A stretch of 18,557 bases of DNA from the NCBI GenBank assembly GCA_900088475.1, contig FLMG01000896.1:18496-37052 (forward strand), read 5' to 3'. The DNA is from Hyphochytrium catenoides. Taxonomy: Eukaryota > Sar > Hyphochytriomycetes > Hyphochytriales > Hyphochytriaceae. Shown piece after piece: positions 1 to 8,300 of the stretch (the first letter of the stretch is position 1; every line of letters starts with the position of its first letter). Made by a program: the position numbers and the translations under genes. Under the pieces are notes generated by a model. The model was given only the letters and a program-made list of their open reading frames with translations. It did not search any database and was not told the origin of the DNA.

Positions 1-948
1 GCCTGTTCCAGCTCTTAAGACCAGCATACAGGTGGCGAGATGATCTAGATAGCACCCTCTAATCGGCGTATCAAGCTTGATGTCGTCTCGTTGAAACAGC
101 GAAGGATCCTGCCCTTGTCTCGTATAAGGCTTCAGAGCTATGCCCACCCTAACGCATATGAATTCTTGGGCTAAGGATGCAAGAAAACTCTGAGTTCCCC
201 ATCTCTATCGCAGAGATTTGAGGATCCTCTAAGCTGCTGGGTCCCTCTGGATAAAGAGAAGATTACCGTCAGCAGCTGGCTGCCTTTACTTTATGTCGTT
301 GTTCATGGTTAGCCCTCCTTATACCCTACGTTCCGACAAATGCTGTACGCGAGGGGTACGGTCCAGTCTTAGTCACAATAAATTAGGTTAACAATCTCCT
401 TAGTTGAAGAGAGCAGGAGTATGCGATCCACACGGTACCTACTAACAATGGACTATTCAGGCAAGTGCAGTGAGTACAGTCCACATCTGAGCTGGCTGAC
501 TATTACCAATCGGCTGCAGGGGCACACGCAACAAGGTCGCTTATTTGGAAGAGGCAGGTGACTGATCACTGAGAAGATGTCGGCGCTTATTGACTGACTA
601 GCACTGATACCGAGGAGACAATGAGATCCACAGCTAGGATACCAGGCAAGTGATAGATAGCGCACACTCAGACCTTCACAGAGCGCTAGGAAATTGGTGT
701 TTGAAGAGGAAAGGGAAGGGTGACAGAGAGCGAAGGATACCTCCCAGAGGGAGGACAGAAATTCACTGAAGGCGCATCCTTGAGAAAACTGCACGGTAAT
801 CTTTAGTAAAAGGCGAAAGATTAGTTCGTTCTGCAGTTAACTCTGCGCGATACTCTAACCCACGAAGTCGGTCACACATATAAACCACGGCTGGGTCCCA
901 CAATATGATGCCATTTTTTCTAATGTCCAACAGAAAAGCCCCTTTAAT
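1..948. other. No gene recognised (left flank)
   Basis: I see no convincing gene here. The longest open frame is on the minus strand at 453-794, 113 codons. Its low-complexity Ser/Leu/Cys-rich product has no motif I recognise, and its apparent start may not be ATG. If the 949-1352 open frames belong to a gene, upstream or downstream exons could lie in this stretch. Confidence 0.4.
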
Positions 949-1352
949 TCATTCTGAACGGCCATCGAGCCTCCAAACTCCGCTATATTCACATCTGAAT
1001 ATCCAGTTATTTCCTTTGAGACGAGAGTTATTTAGCCTGGTTACCTCTACATAATTTCCACCTTTGCGGACTCCTAGTTTTGCCGCTTTTGACGTTTTAG
1101 CCTGAGGGCTTCTCTTGGGGGTTGGCTGGAACGATGAGCTGGCGCATCTGGAGATCTTCATCCAAGTATTTGCCAGAGATTTGCCATCGGATTTTTCCCA
1201 ATCCGTTGCGAGTGCAGCCAGGCAGAAGTGGCCGGACGGAATCTTGCGTTGAGGTCACAGCCATTCCTCCTCTAGCCAAGCTGAAGAGGGGCAGGTCTTA
1301 TAAAGTTCGAATAGCGCGCTTCTGGCCCTTGCTGAGTTTTTACGGCCATTGA
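949..1352. other. Overlapping open frames on both strands, unresolved
   Basis: Several frames stay open over the same 400 bases. On the minus strand, an ATG ORF at 1097-1231 (it begins MAVTSTQDSV) overlaps a second, basic ORF at 949-1161. On the plus strand, one frame from ATG 1134 reads to 1352. Another, ending at a TGA near 1248, gives a plausible amphipathic stretch containing HLEIFIQVFARDLPSDF. All the exons recognised elsewhere in the window have clear homology, and none of these does. The block could be the last exon of a plus-strand gene, the first exon of a divergent minus-strand gene, or simply a stop-poor stretch before CAF1. I cannot choose between them. Confidence 0.25.
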
Positions 1353-1440
1353 CGGATCTTGATGAGGTAAATAGCGTAACACCTGCTGCCTCTTGGTGGA
1401 CTCTGAGTCAAGGCTTAAGAAGTTCGGCCTTCTTTCAGGA

Positions 1441-3035
1441 ATGTTCAAACCTGACGCAAGTGGCACCTATAAGGCCGTATTTCAAGATGAGAATGGCCGA
1501 ACACTGGAGATTAGGGACGTCTGGGCGGAGACGCTCGAGCAGGAGATGGCGGTCATTCGAGAGCTGTTAGACAAGTATTGCTATGTTTCAATGGTAACTT
1601 ATCTCTTCTAGTATCATCACTTGTCACACACTTTCTCTCTCTGATCACCCTTCCGAGTGCCAGAGCGCCTAAGGCTCACATGTGACTCACTTTGTAGGAC
1701 ACGGAGTTTCCTGGTGTGGTGGCTAGACCGATCGGCTCATTTCCTACTCAGACCGAGTATCAATACCAGACCTTGCGGTGTAACGTGGACCTCCTGAAGA
1801 TTATTCAGCTAGGCCTCTCGTTCGCTGATGAGGATGGGAACTTTGCTGAGGGATGCCCAACCTGGCAGTTCAACTTCAAGTTTAGTCTAAGGTAGGCTCG
1901 ATTGTTAAAACGAAGGGAACTAGGTTAGAGTTCTGGGGCCTCGTTAGCAACCATCGTTTACATCTAGTTGGAGCTTTCTCCAGACGACTGACACTTGCTA
2001 CTTCCTTTCTGACGCAGCGAGGATATGTACGCACAAGATTCCATTGACCTCCTTACGCGGTCGGGAATCGACTTCAGTCGGCATGAAGAGCATGGGATTG
2101 ATGTTGCAAAGTTTGGAGAGATGCTTATGTCATCAGGTTGGAGCAACTCTTCTCCTGCCTCCAACTTTACCCCCTCTTGTTCCTTGAACAGCGCATGTGA
2201 TGCATGTGATCAACAGCGTAACTGCTTCTCTCCAGCATAGTACTTTCTTGTTACTCTTCTTCACTGAACCGCTTTGAATCTTGATATCCCTCTATGTGTT
2301 CCCTTCCTGTCCCCTATTCCATCCCATCCGTATTCGCGAGCCCCGTCGGCTATCCAGCTCTTCAACGTCGTCAGTGGCGTGCCACTTACATCAGCATCTT
2401 ACCGTTCGTGGTATTGTCCTTGGAAACGTCTTTCTGCAGGTCTAGCGCTACAGGACAACATCAAGTGGATCTCCTTTCACAGCGGCTATGACTTTGGTTA
2501 CCTACTAAAGATCCTCACTTGTGCGCCTTTGCCAGCGGACGAGGGCCAATTCTTCGAGCTGTTGCACACGTACTTTCCCTGTATATATGATATAAAATAT
2601 CTTATGCTCAGCTGCGAGAACCTCAAGGGAGGCCTTGCAAAGTTAGCAGAAGATTTAGAGGTAAGCTAGGGCAATGAAGGATTGCACTATACAGAGGATA
2701 GCTTAGTGATGAGGAAGGAGATTGGGCACATCACTCTTAGCCAGAGAGGGGCACAGGCGTTCAGACTTCCCTATTAGCAGCATCGCCATTTCCTTTAGCA
2801 TTGTAGAGAGAGAGAGAGAGAGGGAGAGAGAGCTGACAGCATGTTTCTATTCTGACAGGTTAAGCGAATTGGTCCCGAGCACCAAGCTGGTAGTGATAGT
2901 CTTCTCACGGCGGCGACATTCTTCAAGCTGAAGAAGAAGCATTTTAATGGCGTGATTGACGATGATAAGTTCGTTGGACATCTATACGGCCTAGGGAACA
3001 ACGGACTCATTGGGCAGTCCAAGGACCAGGTGTAA
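1441..3035 (+). CDS. CAF1: CCR4-NOT deadenylase subunit CAF1/CNOT7/POP2
   Basis: Poly(A)-specific 3'-5' exoribonuclease of the CCR4-NOT complex, which shortens mRNA tails in the cytoplasm. Exons: 1441-1593, 1698-1891, 2018-2136, 2440-2660 and 2859-3035, for 287 aa, close to the human length of about 285. All four introns (104, 126, 303, 198 nt) are GT-AG and phase is kept. The DEDD-H nuclease set is complete: Asp52 and Glu54 in DTEFPG, Asp173 in HSGYDFGYL, and His237 and Asp242 in EHQAGSDSLLT. Other family signatures are EDMYAQDSIDLL, TWQFNFKF, IYDIKYLM and GHLYGLG near the C-terminus. The start is ATG 1441, the first in-frame ATG after the in-frame TAG at 1372-1374. About 25 residues precede the conserved core. 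A CAG just before the ATG could be a 5'-UTR splice acceptor. Product certain, exact start likely. Confidence 0.96.
2807..2832 (+). repeat. GA microsatellite in CAF1 intron 4
   Basis: A nearly pure GA run with one GGG interruption lies about 25 bases upstream of the exon 5 acceptor. It is purine-rich on the sense strand, so it does not act as the polypyrimidine tract; the short pyrimidine stretch before CTGACAG does. Confidence 0.85.
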
Positions 3036-3588
3036 AAGGAGAAAGGAAAGAGGAGAGAAGGCAGACAGACACCTGAGGCCGATCGCTTTGTATTGTTCAT
3101 AGTATAATAACGGCGCTATGAGGTTGGACTTACTACTCTGCGCTGCTCTTACACTTCGCTGGTGTCTAAGTGGTTATAGACTTGCCCAAAAGCCATTTGT
3201 TGACCATGCAACCACATGGTCCCGCGGCTATAGCTGTGAACAGAAATAAGAAGTAAAAGCTGTTAAGAACTGGCGGTCCGGAAGGGCTCCGGGCGTGCGC
3301 CGGGTGTCCCCGCAGCACTGAAGGAGTCTGGGCACTGCGCGCCTCCCAAGCTCATACACACAGCCACAGAGAGACAAGCACAATCTTTGAAACACTCTTT
3401 ATTCCATCTTTTTTTTGCTATTTATACGCGGCTCTCTCCGTTCTCTTCGCCTTGACAATGCATTGCACTAAGTGGCCTGTCATGGTCTTGATCTCTCTCA
3501 TCTGTTCGGCCCGAGTGGGCTGAATACATTTACTCTCCATGCTTCCACCTCAGAAGAGCTGGAGGTGATGAAAGTTGAGAAGAAAGAT
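3036..3588. other. Convergent 3' intergenic region
   Basis: This space separates the stop codons of the plus-strand CAF1 gene and the minus-strand IF1-like gene, so it should hold both 3' UTRs. It contains a perfect 6-bp hairpin (ACCATG and CATGGT around a 6-nt loop, near 3204-3221) and a GC-rich patch at about 3275-3345 that stands out from its surroundings. A TTTATT at 3398-3403 reads AATAAA on the minus strand. No ORF in it looks coding. Confidence 0.6.
3398..3403 (-). terminator. Candidate poly(A) signal for the IF1-like gene
   Basis: The minus strand reads AATAAA 186 bases past the IF1-like stop codon. No closer AATAAA is seen between the stop and this site. It is a short motif in AT-rich DNA, so the assignment is tentative. 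Confidence 0.4.
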
Positions 3589-4070
3589 TCAGTTGAGCAT
3601 AAGGTTAGCCTCTGTGGGGACAGATGGTAGCAACAGACATTATTGGAGTCTGAACCATCTTTACCTTCGATATCCGCTGCGGAGACGTTGTACTTTCCTA
3701 CTATTTTGTTTAGCTTTGCCCTCTCTTCTCCTTCAGCAGCCTGGGCGTTCTTGGCGTCGTGCTAGTTGACGAGAAGTGGTTAGGTACGGTGCAAGCGAAT
3801 AATAGATCAAGAGTGCTTACGACGTCAGTTTGCTCCTTCATCTTGGCCAGCAATCTGCGTAGTGCTTTCTCGTCTTCTTTGCTGCAAAAGAGCACAACCG
3901 TCAGCGAGGTTGATCGGCCAGTCTTCAGTATATGAGACTCACTTGAAGAATTTGGCTTCCTCCGCCCGCTCCTTTGATGAGAAGGTGCCACTGCTCACCA
4001 CGCTCCTTGCCAGAGGAGGAGCTCTACCAGCGAGGGGTCTGAAGTGCTTTACCGACTGTCTAAGGGCCAT
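3589..4070 (-). CDS. IF1: Mitochondrial ATPase inhibitor IF1-like protein
   Basis: A small gene hidden in four short exons, 5' to 3': 4070-3943, 3881-3821, 3761-3665 and 3611-3589, for 102 aa. Introns are 61, 59 and 53 nt, all GT-AG; the middle one has a CTAAC branch-site-like motif. The first 30 residues are rich in Arg, Ser and Ala with no acidic residue, as expected of a mitochondrial presequence. Then comes GTFSSKERAEEAKFF, which matches the inhibitory segment of animal IF1 (G-F-KRE-AEE-YF). A charged helix follows (KEDEKALRRLLAKMKEQ), then a second helical segment ending in SAADIEEANLMLN. IF1 binds F1-ATPase and blocks ATP hydrolysis when the membrane potential falls. Length fits the family. 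The last 23-nt exon rests only on a good acceptor (CTGTCCCCACAG); without that splice the frame runs on to a TGA near 3500. Gene likely; function probable from the short motif. Confidence 0.72.
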
Positions 4071-4563
4071 CTTTAGTCAACGATGTATTAGCTGTGCCTT
4101 GATCTCAGTTGATAGGTGCTTCCCTTCTCAGTTGAGAGAGGATAAAGTCAGATTTCTATCTGCGGGATGCGAAGCTTTTGAGTTCTGAAGATTCACGAGG
4201 AAGGTGGAGCTTTTGATGCCGCATTCTGAAGCTTCAAGTCATTAGCTTTGCAGACTCCGCTATTTTGTGACGCTTCCTCATGTGTTAGCCCCATTGTTTG
4301 AAGCCTTACAGCGGACTTGCAGATAACAGAAACGAGGCCAAGAGTTAAAACCGGGATTAAACTCAGTTGATCTTCAAACTCACCATTTTTTTCTTTTTCC
4401 AAAAACCTTTGTTTATACCTTTGCCTGGGCTCAAACGCAGAACCATCTGACAGACACCGCTTCTCCGTGATATCTTCCAAAGATCCATAGGCTCAGGAAA
4501 ACAGAAACTCCACAAAACACAATTGTTCCTCATTCCGGATAATTGGTGTCAGGGTGCATGTTG
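4071..4563. other. Spacer with one minus-strand open frame
   Basis: The stretch upstream of the IF1-like start should hold its promoter. A minus-strand frame is open at 4193-4480, but its apparent start is TTG. The part before a donor-like GTATAA near 4415 contains EDITEKRCLSDGSAF and looks protein-like; the rest looks like intron. Near 4214-4249 lies a copy of the motif found at the candidate intron end at 4657-4680. I cannot assign a product. Confidence 0.25.
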
Positions 4564-4923
4564 TCATGTATAAGGCTCATATGTCCCTCTATATTCCGTA
4601 TAAAGTACATATTCCCCCATTGGGCCATCATCTCTGTGAAAAGGCTGGTCTGCATTCTGAAGCTTCGTTAGCAGACGGAGATCGCCCGTTATTATGGGAC
4701 GAAGACTTTCGGCTACCTGGGCTTTTGTTCGTGCTCCAATGGCATTGACCTTCTCCCTCACCGCCTCCGTCAGTTCTCCAGAAGGAGCCTCTACAGGTAT
4801 AGAAGAGGCGGAAGACAAGGCAGGTCGTATCTCAGAGCTACTTGGGCAAGGTTGCTGGGAACATTCTTCTGCCCTGCTGCCTGCGTAGCATGTGCGCTGA
4901 AGTAGGAGAGCGTATATGGGCAT
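4564..4923 (-). CDS. Possible small protein of unknown function
   Basis: The frame is open from ATG 4921-4923 to TGA 4564-4566, 119 codons unspliced. A plausible 60-nt intron (4716-4657, CAG|GTAGCC to TTCAG|AATGC, with a CTAAC branch-like motif about 10 nt from its end) would remove exactly 20 codons, leaving 99 aa. That intron size equals those of the neighbouring IF1-like gene. The product has a Cys/Ser-rich N-terminal half, then a charged helix (GELTEAVREKVNAIGARTKA) and a Tyr-rich C-terminus ending in TYEPYT. I recognise no family. Other frames are also open here, including plus-strand ones, and a plus-strand AATAAA lies near 5050. Coding status is therefore uncertain. Confidence 0.3.
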   Translation of the reverse strand: MPIYALLLQRTCYAGSRAEECSQQPCPSSSEIRPALSSASSIPVEAPSGELTEAVREKVNAIGARTKAQVAESLRPIITGDLRLLTKLQNADQPFHRDDGPMGEYVLYTEYRGTYEPYT

Positions 4924-5356
4924 CTATCTACCGATGAAGGTCAAGTTATTTGGAAGTCGTCCTTTGCTGAGCCCTGTCAAGTTAATCGCAAGGAATAGAA
5001 CCATCCTAACAAAAAGGCCGGAGCAAAGCTCCGATAGTTCTTTGTTAAAGAATAAATAGCGATAATTAGCTTCTGTCTCCTTGAGATAGATGTGCTCCCT
5101 CTCCTCATCCCTCTTCTTGTCACCAGCAAGGCTCCAGATCGCCAAGCACTTGCACGGTCTCTCTAGCTCTTCACTCGATTCCAGGCAGGCAAAGGATAAC
5201 CTTCGAGCGCATAAGCCACTGCGTTCCGAGCATTCTAGAGTCAAAGAGACGCACCGACAGATAAGAGGACAGTTCTGAGAGGGGGAAAGAGAGCGCCTAG
5301 CATGAGAGAGAGAGCATCTAGAAAAGCAGGAGAGAACCTCTGACCTGCCACGACGT
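4924..5356. other. 3' flank of the PP2A B'' gene
   Basis: This lies just past the PP2A B'' stop codon and should contain its 3' UTR. A minus-strand frame stays open across it, but the translation (much Ser, Arg and Cys) has no recognised motif. I find no clear AATAAA on the minus strand. The plus strand has one near 5050, which could belong to an unidentified plus-strand transcript or be chance. Confidence 0.35.
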
Positions 5357-8300
5357 CTAGAAAGGAGCCTCGGCTGTACGGGTGGAAGAGGAGGATAGTT
5401 TGCTGGAGTATATCTCTTCATCTTCCGAAGAGACATACCAGCCATCCACCTCACCATCCACATCCATCATCGTTTCTAGGAGCAAGAGCAGCAAATATGT
5501 GCCGATTAGACAATCAACACAACGAGGAGCCAGGGAAGGCGACGAAGCAACGAATGACAAGGGGGAGAGAGAGAGGAGTAAGGAAGAGAGAGAGAGAAAT
5601 AGAAATAGAGGAGAGGAAGAAACGAGGTCAACGCTTGAATGCTTGGACAGATATAGGGGAGGCCAATGGTCCTGAAAAAGCAACGCACACTCTCGCGGCT
5701 AGTAAAAGTGACGGAGAAAGGGCGACCAAGTAAAATGTAAAAGAAACTATGTAGAAGCTCTTCCAAACGAGCAAGGTGCAGAGCCAGGCGCAGGTGAAGA
5801 GAGATAAGGGCGGTGGAATGAGGGTGCCTCTGCTTACCTTCTACTCGAACTTCCTCCTCCATGGCTAGTCGAGCATACTCCGCCCTCGCATAGCGGTCCC
5901 AATCACTGCGACGGCAAGGAGAGAAGGAACCCAATATGAAAGAAGAGATAGAACAGTGGAGAGTGGCAACACGTGCATTGACAGCAAATTTAAGGCACAA
6001 AAGACGAGAGATGGAATCGAAAGAGACGGAGAGGAAGAGTGGAGAGGACAAGAAAGAGAAAGAGAAAGTGGAGTGAGAAAGGTTCATCAATAAGGGTTAC
6101 AGGTGCACAATAGAATGGCAGCCTCTCTCTCTATCCTTGCCAAGCTCCTACTTCTCAGCTTGCCGCTCCCCCTTTCTGAGACTCTACACTATCGTTGGCA
6201 CCCCTCCTCTCCATTCCTCTATGTCCCGCGAGAGAGTCTCTGCTCTGGTGGACTGACAGTACAGCTCTACACTTACGTGAGCTCTGGCTCCATCATCTGC
6301 TGCCGGATCATGAAAGGATCTCTTTGCTCGAAGGCAATAAACTTGTTCAGGTTGAAGAGCACGTTGAAGAAAACGCCAGACAGCCGGATGATCTCGGGCT
6401 TGTAGAAGTCAGGAAGGCGGAACTCACCGTCTTTCACCGGCTTGAGCATATCAGCCCTGACGGTAACAACACCAATGAGAGGATAAAGGGAAGGGAGAGA
6501 AAGACCACGGAATGGACGAGTGTTGGGACACGGAGGGCTACGGAAAGGTTGGTGAGGTACTTGTCTTACAATTGGCATAGAACATCCTCGAAAGGCACAA
6601 TGTCATGGCCCAGAGAGTCCATTCTCCGATGCTGCTGAGAATAGAAGTACCGCATCTCCTCTGCCCTTATAACGCCATCATCGTCCAGATCTACACATTT
6701 GAACCAGTAGCGTAAACTTTGTCGGTTTGTCTTGTCCTCCTCCGATAGCATAAAATCTGAAAATGAGGCAGAGAGAGTCGGGCAAACCAGTAAGAAGAAT
6801 GTTCTACTAGAGGTGAAGATACGAGAGCCACGCAGAAAGAGAACGGTCGAGATACACAGAAAGAGAAGGAAAGAAAGAGAGAGAGAAGGAAAGAGAGAAA
6901 AGGAAAGAAACAGAAAGAGAAGAAAAGAAAGAGAGATGCAGGGGGAGAGCTAGAAAAAGAAAGAAGGACGAAAGCCATGCATAGCAAGAGAGCGAGATCA
7001 GAGGTCTAGAATTAAGAAGGCAGCAAGGCAAGCCACCGCCAACATTGAGGGACGCAGCGTAGGATAACTGGATGAAAGAGTAGGGTATCACCACGATAGC
7101 TAGTCAATGTATTCGTCTCTGGTACGTACAAATGAAGTCTTCATATGTCATTTTCTCTCTATCTTCGTGAGAGAGAACGTAGTTGCGACCATACGGCCTC
7201 CGTCCTACTTCGAACACTCTGTCCACTATTCCCTTCGTTAAACTATGGTTGGCATATCGAAGGACATCTTCGCGCGTCAGCAGAAAATCGTGATCTGGCA
7301 TAGGGAGCAAATAGAAGGTGAATGTTAGCTTAGACCTTGGTAGAGAAGTCCCATTGAGAGCCACCGTGGCTTCTATGTAGCTCACGAGCGGATAAGCCTC
7401 AGAAGGAATGTCCAAGAACGATCCATAAAAAGACAAGAGAAGGTAAGGCTCCAGAGGTCTACAGAAGAAGGCGACTTTCATCAGGTTCAGAGAAAGTAGG
7501 TTTGAGGCTGACGACAGGCGTCCATAGACAAAGCAAGGGGTTCATGCCAAGGTATGCTTATAGATACCTGTGTCTAGTTCCCAGAACTTGCAATAAAGTA
7601 CATAGAAGTGCTCATAGGAGAAATACGCGTTGACCTTTGAAGGCAGGTAGAAACGTTAGAAGTGGAGCTGCTCCATGGTGGGAAAGGTTGAGAAAGGATG
7701 GGAACGGGGACTGAAAGCAAAGTAAGAGTGATCATGGCATGAAGAGTGGGCAACCAAGAGCAAAAGCATTTAGTGCTGGATGTCGCAAGCGCAGATGCTC
7801 ACATAGAGGCCAGGTCAAAGACCTGAAGTGAGAGCATAGGACTAAGAGTGGTGGCTAGATATTTGCTGTATAAGAAATCGGAGAGCCATCAAAGGGCAAG
7901 AATCTAGCAAAACCGCCACCATCCCCCTTCTTGCCACCTTACTTCGCGGGCAGTTAACATATCAGCAATGAACAGAGGGAGATACTGTGGGCAACTTCTC
8001 CAGCGATAGTGTATGATAGAGCTCTTTCCTTACCTGGTTGATGTCATCTTCCTCATCTACCACTGTGAACATCTCTACCAGATTAGATTGTCTCAGCTCC
8101 CTCAGCGTAATCGATCCCTCGTCATTCGTGTCCACGTGGTAGAAGATCCGTGCAATAACTGTCACAGCTGTACGCAAGAGGAAGCATAAAGACAGACAGT
8201 CAGAACTCCAAGTTAAGCAGTTGCAGGGATACACTCTGTCGAGGAAATACCCTTGGATAGACCCGGTAGACAAAAGAGAGTGAAAGGCAGCAATGGGTGT

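Noticed and set aside
3164-3235. tRNA-like box A (GTCTAAGTGGTTATAGAC) with a 4-bp D-stem
   Set aside because: No pairing anticodon stem, no proper box B (GGTTCGANNCC) and no acceptor stem could be drawn, so it is not called as a tRNA or SINE.
5382-5675. Plus-strand ORF of 97 codons with Glu/Arg/Ser-rich product
   Set aside because: It begins with GTG rather than ATG, overlaps the last PP2A B'' exon in antisense, and continues into a GA-rich intron.
5506-6090. Minus-strand ORF of 194 codons
   Set aside because: Only 5838-5905 is coding (exon 17 of PP2A B'', with [10 protein letters not shown]). The rest is intron sequence that happens to stay open.
6421-6456. Donor-like GACG|GTGAGT inside PP2A B'' exon 16
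   Set aside because: The sequence past it ([11 protein letters not shown] and on to [11 protein letters not shown]) is collinear with the family, so the site is not needed.
6732-6953. Plus-strand ORF rich in Lys, Arg and Glu
   Set aside because: It reads straight through a GA/GAAA microsatellite inside intron 14 of the PP2A B'' gene and overlaps its exon 15 on the other strand.
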